From contig NZ_JNZD01000004.1 in the NCBI RefSeq assembly GCF_000725495.1, forward strand, positions 434,001-498,000: a stretch of DNA of 64,000 bases, given 5' to 3'. This DNA is from Streptomyces aureus (GTDB lineage Bacteria; Actinomycetota; Actinomycetes; Streptomycetales; Streptomycetaceae). The translations under genes and the position numbers were made by a program. The notes below the pieces were generated by a model that worked only from the letters and a program-made list of their open reading frames with translations, was not told the origin of the DNA and made no database searches. Below are positions 1 to 8,742 of this stretch, in pieces; the first letter of the stretch is position 1, and every line of letters starts with the position of its first letter.

Positions 1-576
1 ATCACCGTGGTCGACGCGGCCACGTTCAAGCAGGTCAAGGTGATCGACATGCGCCAGCGCCTCGACGCCATCGGCCTCAGGGACTTCTCCGACGCCGTCC
101 GCCCGGCCGTGTTCTCACCGGACGAGTCCAAGCTGTACTTCCAGGTGTCGTTCTTCAACGGCTTCCTGGAGTACGACGTGGCCACCGACAAGATCACCCG
201 GGTGAAGACCCTCCCGAAGAACCCCGCCACCAGCAGTGACCGCACGACCTGGGTCAACGACTCGCGCCACCACGGCATTTCGATGAACCCCTCGGGCACC
301 AAGCTGTGCGTCGCCGGGACGATGGACGACTACGCGACGGTCGTCGACCGCGCGACCCTCCAGGAGGGCCCGCTGGTCCCCGCGTCCAAGCCCTACTGGG
401 CGACCGTGAGCGGGGACGGCAAGGACTGCGTCGTCTCCGAGAGCGGTGCCGACCAGATCACCGCCATCGACTTCGAGACCGGACTGAAGACGGTGTCGGT
501 GCCGGTAGGCGACCACCCCCAGCGGGTCCGGCTCGGCCATGTGGCAGCGAACTGGACCGGTCCGTCGGGCAGTTGA
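1..576 (+). CDS. YVTN/YncE-like beta-propeller protein, 3' part only
   Basis: The frame is open from the first base of the window to a TGA at 574-576, so the gene starts outside and about 191 codons are visible. The visible part shows repeated blades of the surface-antigen/YncE-like beta-propeller type: phrases such as 'VFSPDESKLYF', 'MNPSGTKLCVAG' and 'SGDGKDCVVSES' recur at about 40-residue spacing, each followed by 'VVD' or 'AIDFETG' strands. Such proteins are usually secreted binding or lactonase-like proteins; no catalytic residues are recognisable and the N-terminus is missing, so no activity is assigned. The stop lies 11 bp from the end of the convergent GH5 gene. Confidence 0.75.
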   Translation: MTVVDAATFKQVKVIDMRQRLDAIGLRDFSDAVRPAVFSPDESKLYFQVSFFNGFLEYDVATDKITRVKTLPKNPATSSDRTTWVNDSRHHGISMNPSGTKLCVAGTMDDYATVVDRATLQEGPLVPASKPYWATVSGDGKDCVVSESGADQITAIDFETGLKTVSVPVGDHPQRVRLGHVAANWTGPSGS

Positions 577-587
577 CCGGCCCGCGC

Positions 588-2456
588 TCAGCCGAACCGG
601 GCGGCGGCCCAGGCGGCGAGTTCGGTCCGGGCCCCCTCCAGCAGGGCGGCGGACGGGGCGCTCGCGCCGTTCGTCACGAGCGCGTAGTGCACGGCTCCCG
701 GGCCGGAGGCGGTGAGCAGGAGGCGGCGGCTTCCGGTGCCGCCCGGTTCGGGAGCCACGGCGACGGGCGTGGCCGAGGAGTAGGCGGGCGGCGAGAGGAC
801 CGCGCCGAGGTCGGACACGACCGTCGTGGCCGCGACGGGGAACGAGGCCGGCAGATGGAGTTCGGTCGGTGCCGTGCCGCCGTCGGAGCGCCAGACGAGC
901 AGGCCGTACTGGCCCGTTCCCACCAGCCGGGAGACCTGCGGCAGACTCGCCGGGACCGCGTTCCAGGTCAGGGTGGTGGAGCCGTCGCGGGAGCGGTCCT
1001 CGTAGGTGAAGGCGAGGGCGGAACCCGCGGTGGCGGCCGGGTAGAGACGGTCGAGCAGCCGGGCGTCCTGGCGGAGCACGGCCGTGCCCGAGTCGTCGAG
1101 GCGCACGGCGGACATGTCCTCGTCGTTCCAGGCGTCGCCCGAGGTCAGGATCTTGTCGGGGTTGTCGTTCATGAGCTCGTGGTGGCGGCCGCTGTAGATG
1201 TCCCACTGCCACTGGGTCCCCGACAGGACCGGTCCGGACGAGGCCGCCCCCGACCACCAGGTGGCCCCGGAGAGCCGGGAGTCCAGGGCCTGGTACATCG
1301 CCTTGTCGACGGTGGGGGCCTTGTCCGCGACCGTTCCGGAGAGCGGGTGGCCGAACTCGGAGACGACGGCCGCCGTCCCGGCCGCTGCGGCCCGGTCCCG
1401 TACCGTGGCGAAGTCGGACGCGTACTGGCCGTCCCCCGCCTTGCCCCACATGAGGATGCCCGAGATGGCCTTCTGGTCGTAGAAGTGGGTGTTGAGGACG
1501 TAGCGCGGGCCGAGGGTGCCCGCGTCGAGCAGTCCGCCCTCCTGTTTCTGGGAGCTGATGTTGGCGTTCCAGAAGAGGTTCGGTTCCACGAGGGCGGGCT
1601 TGTCCTGCCAGCCGGCCGCGTCCATACGGGCGCGGAACCGACCGTAGAACGGCCAGAGCAGGTCACGTTCCCAGGTGCGGCTGGTCTGGCCCGACTCGTA
1701 ACTGCCCGCGTAGGGCTCGTTGTACGGGTCGAAGCCGGCGACGCCCGCGAACTCGGCGGCGGTGAGCTGCCGGCGGACGTACGTCATGACGGTCTGGGCC
1801 GTGGTGAGGAAGGCGTCCTGGAGCCCGTAGGCGTTGTGCCAGAAGTCGTACTGCGCCGCCTTGACGGCGTTGTTCTGGGTGATGTTCTGACCCCAGAAGA
1901 GGCAGATGCCGCAGGACTCCTGAGGGTAACCACCGGCGGTCACGGCCCACTTGGGGGCGCCGTCGCCGGAGTACCAGCTGCCCGTGTTGAACAGGTGGCG
2001 GGAGTAGAGGTCCTGGTGGAAGTCGGGGAAGACACGGATTCCCGCGTCGAGGAAGACTCTCATCTGGTCGGTGGCCGCGGTCAGATAGGCGCTGTCGACC
2101 TGGCCGCGGACCGGTTCGGCGTGCGCCCAGGAGAGCAGGAAGCGCACGGAGTTGCCGCCACCGAGGGCCCGCAGGGCGGTCGCGGACTTCGCGGCGTCGG
2201 CGATCGAGGCGAAGGGCAGTCCGCTCTTCTCCTCCAGCTTGGTCTCGCCGGAGACGTTGTAGCCGCGCAGGACGACCTCACGGCCGAGGCCGTCGGTGAA
2301 GCGGCCGTTCACGACCGTGAGCGCGGCGGCTGCCGGCTGGTCGAACCAGAGGGAGTCGGGGAGTCCGTCCGCGGCGGCGGGCCGGGTGCCCGCCGCCGTG
2401 AGGAGACCGGTGAGGAGTACGAGGACGCCGAGCAGACGCGCACGTAACTTCGTCAT
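588..2456 (-). CDS. Secreted glycoside hydrolase family 5 enzyme, endoglycoceramidase-like
   Basis: This is a 622-residue secreted TIM-barrel glycosidase. An ATG at 2456 begins a classical signal peptide (basic MTKLRAR, hydrophobic core, A-A-A-D at about residue 30); the frame is open 13 codons further, but that extension would precede the signal. The barrel contains 'DFHQDLYS' near residues 145-152, typical of endoglycoceramidase-type GH5 enzymes. The GH5 acid/base lies in 'DPYNEPY' (Glu about 247) and the nucleophile in 'VVSEFGHP' (Glu about 367). The last 200 residues form a beta-rich C-terminal domain as in endoglycoceramidases. Family knowledge suggests cleavage of a glycan from a glycolipid or glycoside; the true substrate cannot be read from sequence. 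It is downstream of and tandem with the Tet-like gene, with 108 bp between them, so co-transcription is uncertain. Confidence 0.85.
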   Translation of the reverse strand: MTKLRARLLGVLVLLTGLLTAAGTRPAAADGLPDSLWFDQPAAAALTVVNGRFTDGLGREVVLRGYNVSGETKLEEKSGLPFASIADAAKSATALRALGGGNSVRFLLSWAHAEPVRGQVDSAYLTAATDQMRVFLDAGIRVFPDFHQDLYSRHLFNTGSWYSGDGAPKWAVTAGGYPQESCGICLFWGQNITQNNAVKAAQYDFWHNAYGLQDAFLTTAQTVMTYVRRQLTAAEFAGVAGFDPYNEPYAGSYESGQTSRTWERDLLWPFYGRFRARMDAAGWQDKPALVEPNLFWNANISSQKQEGGLLDAGTLGPRYVLNTHFYDQKAISGILMWGKAGDGQYASDFATVRDRAAAAGTAAVVSEFGHPLSGTVADKAPTVDKAMYQALDSRLSGATWWSGAASSGPVLSGTQWQWDIYSGRHHELMNDNPDKILTSGDAWNDEDMSAVRLDDSGTAVLRQDARLLDRLYPAATAGSALAFTYEDRSRDGSTTLTWNAVPASLPQVSRLVGTGQYGLLVWRSDGGTAPTELHLPASFPVAATTVVSDLGAVLSPPAYSSATPVAVAPEPGGTGSRRLLLTASGPGAVHYALVTNGASAPSAALLEGARTELAAWAAARFG

Positions 2457-2564
2457 GTACACAACAGTCCTGCGGCCGCCGAAAGGCGTCAACACCTCTG
2501 ACTCATGAGTAAGTTTCTCGTTTCACCCGCCCTCGCGCGCGGCGCCCGGGGCGCGGTCGCCGGC

Positions 2565-4550
2565 TCACCCGCCGACCCGTCGGGTGAGGTTGAGCAGGTA
2601 CTCCTTGCGGTCCAACGGGTTCAGATCGGTCCTGGGGCGGTCCGGGACCGCGCCGTGCGCCACCGGGGCGTAGTGGTCGAAGGCGCATTCCAGCTCGCCC
2701 TCTCCCCGCGTCAACCCGGGCAGCTGCTGCTCCAGTTCGTGCGCCCTCACCACCGGGAGGACGCCCTCCAGGACGCACGCGGCCCCGTCGATCCGGGTGG
2801 TTCCCGGAACGGCCCGGTACCGGGCCAGCACCGGAAGTACGGCGCCGAGCGTGTCCGCGGGCACCTCCAGCCGGAAGCGGTGCATCGGCTCGTACACCCG
2901 GCTGCCCGCCGCGCGCAGTGCCGCCGTCAGCACCAGCGGGGTCAGGCCCCTGAAGTCGGCGCCCGTGCTGGACATGCTCTTGTCGAATCCCTGGTGGGCG
3001 TGGCTCTGGCGCGGCGAGTAGCCCGAATGCGTCATCGTGACGACGCAGTCGGTGACCCGCCAGCCGTGCAGCCCCTGCCCCAGCGTGTCCAGGACGGTGT
3101 CCTCGACCGCCTTGAAGAACGCGTACGGCATCGACCCGAGCTCGACCTCGAGCCGGAACCCCACACCCGAGCCGACCGGTGCCGGGTCCACGCGCAGCCC
3201 GACGGTCGCGAGGAAGGGGTTCGGGTCCTTCTTGTTGAACTCGACCGAAGAGCCGGTACCCAGGGGCCGTTCGACACAGAGCGGGGTGGTCTCACGGAAG
3301 AGCACGTCGACGCCGTACTCGTCGGCCAGGGTCGCCTGGAGCACCTCCTTCTGCACCTCGCCGTAGAGCGACACGGAGATCTCGCCGCGCAGTTCGTCGT
3401 GCCTGAGGCCGATCAGCGGGTCCTGTTCGGCGAGTTGGGTGAGCGCCGTGTGCAGCGCGCCCCTGTCGGCGGGACGGACGGGCGAGACGACGGTCTCCAG
3501 GGTCGGCGGGGCGAAGTGGTGTCCGCCCTCCGCCGCGGACCGCGGCTCGCCGATGGTGTCGCCGATCCGGATCGCGCCGAGCCCCCACAGTTTGCCGATG
3601 CGCCCCGCGGTCACGGACCCCTCACGGACCGCCTCGCCCCGGTCGAAGACGCTGATCGCGGTGACCTTCCCCTCCTGCCCGTCGCGCAGGACGAGCCGGT
3701 CCCGGGTCCGCAGGGTGCCGGAGAACATCCGCGCGTACGCGATCTTCTCCCCGGCCGGTCCCCGTTCGACCTTGAACACGGTGCCCGAGAGCGGCCCCTC
3801 GTCGTCCGCCGTCGCCGGGGGAAGCAACTCCTCGATCCCGGCGATCAGTTCGGGCACGCCGGCGCCTGTCATGGCCGAGCCGAAGTACACGGGGTGCACC
3901 AGGGCCTGCCCGGTCTGCCGTACGAGGGCGGCGCGCAGACAGGCGTACGACACCCCTGTCTCGACGTACGCGGCGAGCAGGTCGTCGTCGTGCCCGGCGA
4001 GCGGGTCCAGCAGGTGCGGGCGCAGCCGGTCGGCGGGGTAGGGGGTGAAGTGCGCGGCGCGCGTGCCCAGTTCGCCGGGCTCCCCCATCGGGACGATCGC
4101 CGGGGTGAGGCGTTCGGAGATCTTCTCCAGGATCTCCTCGTACCGGGCTCCACGGCGGTCGATCTTGTTCACGAAGATCAGCGTGGGGATGCGCAGCCGC
4201 TGGAGCGTCCGCATCAGCACGCGGGTCTGCGCCTGCACGCCCTCCACGGCCGAGACGACGAGAACGACTCCGTCGAGCACGCCGAGGACCCGTTCCACCT
4301 CGGCGATGAAGTCGGGGTGGCCGGGGGTGTCGATGAGATTGACGGTGAGGTCGCCGACCGCGAAGGAGACGACGGCGGATTTGATGGTGATGCCGCGCTG
4401 CCGCTCCAGCGCGAGGAAGTCGGTCCGGGTGTTCCCGTCGTCGACGCTGCCGATCTCGTCGATGACCCCGACCGTGTGCAGCAGCCGCTCGGTCAGACTC
4501 GTCTTACCGGCGTCTACGTGCGCCAGGATTCCCAGGTTGAGCATATGCAC
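2565..4550 (-). CDS. Ribosomal protection GTPase, TetM/OtrA family
   Basis: This 661-residue EF-G-like translational GTPase belongs to the ribosomal protection group (Tet(M), Tet(O), OtrA), which releases tetracycline from the ribosome. Visible motifs are G1 'HVDAGKTS' (11-18), G2 'RGITI' (52-56), G3 'DTPGH' (74-78) and G4 'NKID' (128-131), followed by the EF-G-like domains II-V. 'GLTRGEGELE' lies near the C-terminus. The length fits the family (about 640-665). A GTG start at 4550 is preferred because AAGGA lies 11 nt upstream; ATG at 4544 is the alternative. Streptomycetes often carry such genes without making tetracycline, and no tetracycline biosynthesis genes are nearby, so the role may be self-protection or general. 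A leader ORF overlaps the start (see that entry), which suggests translation-dependent control. Confidence 0.9.
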   Translation of the reverse strand: MHMLNLGILAHVDAGKTSLTERLLHTVGVIDEIGSVDDGNTRTDFLALERQRGITIKSAVVSFAVGDLTVNLIDTPGHPDFIAEVERVLGVLDGVVLVVSAVEGVQAQTRVLMRTLQRLRIPTLIFVNKIDRRGARYEEILEKISERLTPAIVPMGEPGELGTRAAHFTPYPADRLRPHLLDPLAGHDDDLLAAYVETGVSYACLRAALVRQTGQALVHPVYFGSAMTGAGVPELIAGIEELLPPATADDEGPLSGTVFKVERGPAGEKIAYARMFSGTLRTRDRLVLRDGQEGKVTAISVFDRGEAVREGSVTAGRIGKLWGLGAIRIGDTIGEPRSAAEGGHHFAPPTLETVVSPVRPADRGALHTALTQLAEQDPLIGLRHDELRGEISVSLYGEVQKEVLQATLADEYGVDVLFRETTPLCVERPLGTGSSVEFNKKDPNPFLATVGLRVDPAPVGSGVGFRLEVELGSMPYAFFKAVEDTVLDTLGQGLHGWRVTDCVVTMTHSGYSPRQSHAHQGFDKSMSSTGADFRGLTPLVLTAALRAAGSRVYEPMHRFRLEVPADTLGAVLPVLARYRAVPGTTRIDGAACVLEGVLPVVRAHELEQQLPGLTRGEGELECAFDHYAPVAHGAVPDRPRTDLNPLDRKEYLLNLTRRVGG

Positions 4551-4614
4551 CGGGTGTCATGTCCTTAAAGATGTGGATGGTTCCTTCCTGGGTGGACATG
4601 AACGGTGCGCGCAT
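4504..4614 (-). CDS. 36-aa leader ORF overlapping the start of the Tet-like gene
   Basis: An ATG at 4614 is preceded by GAGGAG at 7-nt spacing and opens a 36-codon frame (start MRAPFMSTQEGTIHIF, end PGARRRR, TAA at 4504-4506). It runs through the Tet-like start codon in another frame and overlaps that gene by 47 nt. The AAGGAC that would serve the GTPase start lies inside the leader. A TGTCC/GGACA pairing (about 4598-4594 with 4564-4560) could mask it, and a CCCGCC/GGCGGG hairpin lies upstream (4646-4666). Leader peptides controlling ribosomal protection and erm genes by ribosome stalling are known; that this one does so is inference. The good Shine-Dalgarno is the main evidence for translation. 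Confidence 0.5.
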   Translation of the reverse strand: MRAPFMSTQEGTIHIFKDMTPGAYAQPGNPGARRRR

Positions 4615-4645
4615 CGTGCTGCTCCTCGGTTCCGGTGGACACGTC

Positions 4646-4666
4646 CCCGCCAGTGCAACAGGCGGG
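4646..4666 (-). promoter_or_regulatory. Hairpin in the Tet-like gene's 5' region
   Basis: On the minus strand CCCGCC and GGCGGG flank a 9-nt loop just ahead of the leader ORF's ribosome binding site. It may be part of a 5'-UTR attenuator. No convincing -10/-35 pair was found between here and the end of the Lrp gene; GTTAATGC near 4687 is only a weak -10 candidate. Confidence 0.3.
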
Positions 4667-4773
4667 CTCCCCGGACGGCAACGCATTAACGCCCGACGAA
4701 CCGGCCGGCAGCCGGGGCGCGAAGCAGGGAGATCCGGTTCGGGGCGGCGAGCGGCCGGGGCGGTGCGGGCGCC

Positions 4774-5859
4774 TCAGGCCGGAGGACTCGAGGCGGGAGC
4801 CGGGCCGCGCAGCCGGCCGAGCAGTTCCCTCTCCGCCGCGCCCGCCTCCTGGTCGTCCCACCGGTCCGTGAACGGCACCCGGCGCAGATGGCGCCCCTCC
4901 GGATCCAGCACCTCACCGGCGTGCTTGAGCTGCCACAGCGTCATGGCCCGGTCCGCGACGGCGAGTTCGGGGAACCGCTGCGCCAGCGCCGCCTCGAACG
5001 ACTGGACGTCCCCCAGGGAGCGCAGCCACACCGTGACCATGAGGTTGTAGGGACCCGACAGCGTCGCGCACAGGCGGGTCTCCCGCATGCCCGAGAGCTG
5101 GGCCGTGATCCTGGCGGTGTCGGCGGCCGGCGCGGTCCCCCACAGCGTGGCGCTCACCGGCCAGCCGGAGACGGACCGGGCGGCCTCGCAGCGGTAGGAG
5201 ATCGCCCGTGCCGCGTCGAGCCGGTCGAGCCTGCGCCGGACCGTGGTCGGGCTCAGTCCGCTGCGCTCGGCCAGCCGGGCGACGCTCTGCCGGCAGTCCT
5301 GCGAGAGCAGCAGGATCAGGTCCAGGTCGGTCCGGCCGAGCACCGCACCCTCGGCCGGCCGGTCGCGGTCGGCGCGCAGGACGCCCCTGCTCTCCTCGGC
5401 CAGCCGGTCGAGGCGCCAGCGGCTGCCCTCCGTGTGGAGCGCGGTGGCCAGCTGGGTGCGGGTCGCGGCGATCCCGTCGAGCCCGCCCAGCCGGAAGCCC
5501 ACATAGCGGGCCAGCTGGGCCTGTGAGCGGAAGACACCGGTGAGCAGCAGGTCCCGCGCCCCGGTCGTGTGCTCGATGTTGAACAGCGGAGGGTCGTCCA
5601 GGATCCGCTCGCACACCTGGTGCAGTTTTCCCGACGCGCAGTCGACCTCGATGAACGCCACGATCAGTTCGCCGATGAGCGCGGGATTGGGATGGCAGCC
5701 GAGCCAGGCGAGACCGGACTCGGTCAGCCGGGCCCAGCGCCGGGCAGCGGTGGTCGCGTCCACGTCCAGCGCCGCGCCGATCCGCCGCCAGTCGGCACGG
5801 GGCGCGTGCTGGAGGGCCGTGATCAGGAGATAGTCCAGCTCGTCCAACTCGTCCGGCAC
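4774..5859 (-). CDS. Lrp/AsnC-family regulator with two HTH-RAM modules
   Basis: This 361-residue protein contains two consecutive Lrp/AsnC modules. The first has an HTH ('LDYLLITALQHAPRADW', then 'TTAARRWARLTESGL') and a RAM-like domain; the second HTH is 'LDLILLLSQDCRQSVARLAE' with 'TTVRRRLDRLD', followed by a second RAM domain ('YNLMVTVWLRSLGDVQSFEA'). Such duplicated Lrp proteins of 320-360 residues are common in actinomycetes and sense small ligands, often amino acids. GTG at 5859 is chosen because GAGGAG lies 7 nt upstream; the frame is open 31 codons further but enters the repeat array. The gene is divergent from the M20 amidohydrolase-MFS operon, its probable target, with about 200 bp between them. 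Confidence 0.88.
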   Translation of the reverse strand: MPDELDELDYLLITALQHAPRADWRRIGAALDVDATTAARRWARLTESGLAWLGCHPNPALIGELIVAFIEVDCASGKLHQVCERILDDPPLFNIEHTTGARDLLLTGVFRSQAQLARYVGFRLGGLDGIAATRTQLATALHTEGSRWRLDRLAEESRGVLRADRDRPAEGAVLGRTDLDLILLLSQDCRQSVARLAERSGLSPTTVRRRLDRLDAARAISYRCEAARSVSGWPVSATLWGTAPAADTARITAQLSGMRETRLCATLSGPYNLMVTVWLRSLGDVQSFEAALAQRFPELAVADRAMTLWQLKHAGEVLDPEGRHLRRVPFTDRWDDQEAGAAERELLGRLRGPAPASSPPA

Positions 5860-5876
5860 GTCAGCGCTCCTCTCCC

Positions 5877-5997
5877 GTACGACGGCGGATGCCTGCTTCC
5901 CGTACGACGGCGGATGCCTGCTTCCCGTGCGACGGCGGACAACCGCTCCCACGCGATCGCGGACACCTGCTCCCGCGCTATGGCGGATACCTGCAAA
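5877..5997. repeat. Five-copy ~25-bp tandem repeat in the Lrp/M20 divergent promoter region
   Basis: Units begin at about 5877, 5902, 5927, 5952 and 5976. The first two are identical (core GACGGCGGATGCCTGCTTCC) and later ones diverge but keep a GGCGGA-C-CCTGC/CGCT-CC pattern. A ~25-bp period is close to 2.5 helical turns. The array fills the space between the two divergent genes, where Lrp-type regulators normally bind in arrays, so it may be a multi-site operator; a neutral minisatellite is the alternative. Confidence 0.75.
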
Positions 5998-6067
5998 TGA
6001 TCATGCCCGAGTGCCCGATGCGCTCGTTCCCGGGCTGCCGGGTGTCCGCACGCGCACGATACCGGCC

Positions 6068-7282
6068 ATGTTCCAGCACTCAGACGCCGCCGCGCTCCTC
6101 GACGACCTCACCGACCTGCGCCGCCGGCTCCACCGTGAACCCGAGATCGGGCTGCACCTGCCCCGCACCCAGGAGAAGGTCCTCGCCGCCCTGGACGGGC
6201 TCCCTCTGGAGATCTCCCTGGGCAAGGGCCTGTCCTCGGTCACGGCCGTCCTGCGGGGAGGGCGGCCGGGTCCCGCCGTCCTGCTGCGCGGCGACATGGA
6301 CGCCCTGCCCGTCCACGAGGACACCGGGCTGTCGTACGCCTCCGAGCGCCCCGGCCTCATGCACGCCTGTGGCCACGATCTGCACACCGCGGGCCTGGTG
6401 GGCGCCGCGAGGCTCCTCGCCGCGCACCGCGAGGAGCTCGCCGGGGACGTCGTGTTCATGTTCCAGCCCGGCGAGGAGGGCGACGGCGGCGCCCGCATCA
6501 TGGTCGAGGAAGGGGTGCTGGACGCGGCCGGCGAGCGGGTCGTGGCCGCGTACGGTCTGCACGTCTTCTCCACCCAGGTCCCCATGGGCATCGTCGCCAC
6601 CCGCCCCGGCACCATGCTGGCCGCCGCGGACGCGTTCGACGTCACCGTGACCGGCCGCGGCGGGCACGCTTCGATGCCGCACCTGACCCGGGATCCCGTG
6701 GCCGCCGCCGCCGAGATGGTGACCGCCCTGCAGTCCCGGGTCGCCCGCGAGATCGACGTCCAGGACCCGGCGGTGATCACCGTGGGGTCGTTCCACGCGG
6801 GTACCGCCCGCAACGTGATCCCGGACACCGCCGAGCTCGCGGCGACCGTGCGCACCTACTCCGAGAAGACCCGCGACCAGGTCCAGGGCATGGTCGAACG
6901 CACCCTCCGGGGCATAGCGCGGGCCCACGACGTGGACGTACGGCTCGACTACACCCGCCAGTACCCGGCCACCGTCAACGACGCCGGGCACGCGGCCTTC
7001 GCGCTGGAGACGGCGCTCGACCTCTTCGGCCCGCACCGGGCGTTCGAGACGCCCCGGCCCGTCTCCGGTTCCGAGGACTTCTCGTTCGTGCTCGACGCGG
7101 TGCCCGGCGCCTTCCTCGCCGTGGGCGCGTGCCCGCCCGACCGCGACCCCGCCACGGCCCCCGTGAACCACTCCGCGCAGGCGGTGTACGACGACCGGGT
7201 GCTGCCCGACCAGGCACTGCTCCTCGCCACACTCGCCGTGCGCTCCCTCGACCGTCACGCGGCAGCGGGCCGGTCCGCGTGA
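6068..7282 (+). CDS. M20 family metallo-amidohydrolase (hippurate/aminobenzoyl-glutamate type)
   Basis: This 404-residue dinuclear metal amidohydrolase shows the M20D signatures 'RGDMDALPV' (74-82), 'HACGHDLHTA' (99-108, ligands Cys101 and His103), 'PGEEGDGG' (Glu136/Glu137), 'GLHV' (His165) and a dimerisation domain starting near 'VTGRGGHASMPH'. Near the C-terminus 'SGSEDFSF' supplies further conserved residues. The family removes acyl groups from N-acyl amino acids, hippurate, aminobenzoyl-glutamate or auxin conjugates in the cytoplasm; the exact substrate is unknown. ATG at 6068 begins the conserved region. There is no good Shine-Dalgarno, so a leaderless transcript is possible. It overlaps the following MFS gene by 4 nt (GTGA), implying coupled translation and a substrate-uptake or product-export partnership. 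Confidence 0.88.
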   Translation: MFQHSDAAALLDDLTDLRRRLHREPEIGLHLPRTQEKVLAALDGLPLEISLGKGLSSVTAVLRGGRPGPAVLLRGDMDALPVHEDTGLSYASERPGLMHACGHDLHTAGLVGAARLLAAHREELAGDVVFMFQPGEEGDGGARIMVEEGVLDAAGERVVAAYGLHVFSTQVPMGIVATRPGTMLAAADAFDVTVTGRGGHASMPHLTRDPVAAAAEMVTALQSRVAREIDVQDPAVITVGSFHAGTARNVIPDTAELAATVRTYSEKTRDQVQGMVERTLRGIARAHDVDVRLDYTRQYPATVNDAGHAAFALETALDLFGPHRAFETPRPVSGSEDFSFVLDAVPGAFLAVGACPPDRDPATAPVNHSAQAVYDDRVLPDQALLLATLAVRSLDRHAAAGRSA

Positions 7283-8703
7283 GCCGCCCTCTCTTCTCGC
7301 CCGGCGAGGCCCGCCCGGCCCAGGACACATCCGCGCCCGCCTCCGTCACCGCGGCCGTGGGACTGCTGGTCCTGTTCGAGCTGATGAGCGGCTTCCTCCA
7401 GACCGGGATCACCCCGCTCCTGCCCGAGCTGGGCGATCGCCACGGGATCGACGACTCCGCGCTGAACTGGATCGTGTCGGTGCAGTTGCTGGCCGGAGCG
7501 GTGATGGTGCCGGTCTTCGGGCGGCTCGGCGACCTGTACGGGCACCGCCGGATGCTGCGTGCCGCCCTCGCCGCGGTCGCCGCCGGGACCTTCCTGGTCG
7601 CGCTGGCCCCCGTGTTCTGGGTCCTCCTGACCGGACGGGTTCTGCAAGGCGCGCTCGTGGCGCTCCTCCCGCTGGAGATCGCCCTGGTCCGCGACCGGCT
7701 CCCGGTCGAGCAGGCCCGCCGGGCCATCGCCCGCCTGGTGGGCGCGCTGACCCTGGGAGGCGTGCTGGGCGCCGTGGTCATGGGCGCGGCGGCGAAGGCC
7801 GTGCACAGCGTCCAACTCGTCCTGCTCGTACCGGCGTTCCTCGCGCTGCTGTGCGTGCCGGTGAGCTTCCTCGCGATACCGGAGAGCGTCGAGAGGGCAG
7901 TCGGCCGGCCCGACTGGCCGGGTGCCGTTCTGCTCGGCCTCTCGCTGGTCTGTCTGCTCGGGGGTGTCTCCCGCGTCGACCAGGACGGCTGGATGTCGGC
8001 GGGCGTCCTGCTTCCGCTCGCCCTCTTCGGCGCCCTGATCGCCGTATGGGTCCGCACGCAACTGCGGGGCGCGGCACCGCTGGTGGACCTCAGGGCCATG
8101 AGGGGCCGCGGTGTGGCCCGGCTCTATCTGGTCTCGTTCTTCTTCGGCGTCATGTACTTCGGCAGCCAGTCGCCCAACGCGACGTTCCTGGCCGCCGATC
8201 CCACGACGGACGGCTACGGGTTCGGGCTCACCCCGCTGGGCATCTCGCTCGTCAGCCTGCCCGGGACCCTCGCGGCCCTGGTCACCTCGGGCTGCACCGC
8301 CCTGATCGCCCGGCACCTGGGCTACCGGCGCACTCTCGTGACCGCATTCGGCCTCATGGCGGCCGGTTTCCTCGCCCTCGCCCGTCTGCACGACACCGTC
8401 ACGGACATGGTGGTCGCCGTCTCGATCTGCGGCGCCGGCATCGGCGCGGCGCTGGGTGCCATGCCCACCGTCGTCGTCGAGGCCACGGAACCGCAGCACA
8501 CCGGCGTCGCCTCGGCGCTCTACAACAACGTGAAAACGGTCGGAGGAGCGATCGCGGGCGGCGCCGTGGCCTCACTCCTGGCCTCCCACACGGGGCCCCA
8601 CGGAACCACACCGTACGAGGGCGGCTACACCGCGGTCTGGCTCCTGTGCGCCACATGCGGCCTCTGCGCGATCGCTGCGGTGGCGGGGGCCAGGGCGCGC
8701 TGA
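7279..8703 (+). CDS. MFS transporter, DHA2/EmrB-like
   Basis: This 474-residue membrane protein has about 14 hydrophobic segments. The loop-2 motif 'GRLGDLYGHRRML' and 'GRVLQGALVALLPLEIAL' in TM4 are typical of the DHA2-like major facilitator group, and a second copy of the motif follows in the C-terminal half ('LIARHLGYRRTL'). GTG at 7279 overlaps the M20 stop (GTGA), so translation is probably coupled. Direction and substrate are not evident; the M20 partner suggests an acyl amino acid or related compound. A large GC-rich hairpin follows. Confidence 0.87.
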   Translation: MSRPLFSPGEARPAQDTSAPASVTAAVGLLVLFELMSGFLQTGITPLLPELGDRHGIDDSALNWIVSVQLLAGAVMVPVFGRLGDLYGHRRMLRAALAAVAAGTFLVALAPVFWVLLTGRVLQGALVALLPLEIALVRDRLPVEQARRAIARLVGALTLGGVLGAVVMGAAAKAVHSVQLVLLVPAFLALLCVPVSFLAIPESVERAVGRPDWPGAVLLGLSLVCLLGGVSRVDQDGWMSAGVLLPLALFGALIAVWVRTQLRGAAPLVDLRAMRGRGVARLYLVSFFFGVMYFGSQSPNATFLAADPTTDGYGFGLTPLGISLVSLPGTLAALVTSGCTALIARHLGYRRTLVTAFGLMAAGFLALARLHDTVTDMVVAVSICGAGIGAALGAMPTVVVEATEPQHTGVASALYNNVKTVGGAIAGGAVASLLASHTGPHGTTPYEGGYTAVWLLCATCGLCAIAAVAGARAR

Positions 8704-8707
8704 CCGA

Positions 8708-8742
8708 CCCCGGCCCGCGAGCGGCGGCCGCCGCGACCGGGG
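8708..8742 (+). terminator. GC-rich hairpin after the MFS gene
   Basis: Outer arms CCCCGG (8708-8713) and CCGGGG (8737-8742) enclose the palindrome GCGGCGGCCGCCGC (8721-8734), 4 bp after the MFS stop. There is no T-run, as is usual in streptomycetes. Confidence 0.5.

Noticed and set aside
115..1449. Long open frame on the minus strand across the beta-propeller tail and GH5 gene
   Set aside because: It is an Arg/Gly/Pro-rich shadow of the GH5 codons and overlaps two well-supported genes.
2565..4550. Elongation factor G itself
   Set aside because: The N-terminal sequence and length match ribosomal protection proteins (OtrA-like), and the genomic context lacks rpsL/rpsG/tuf.
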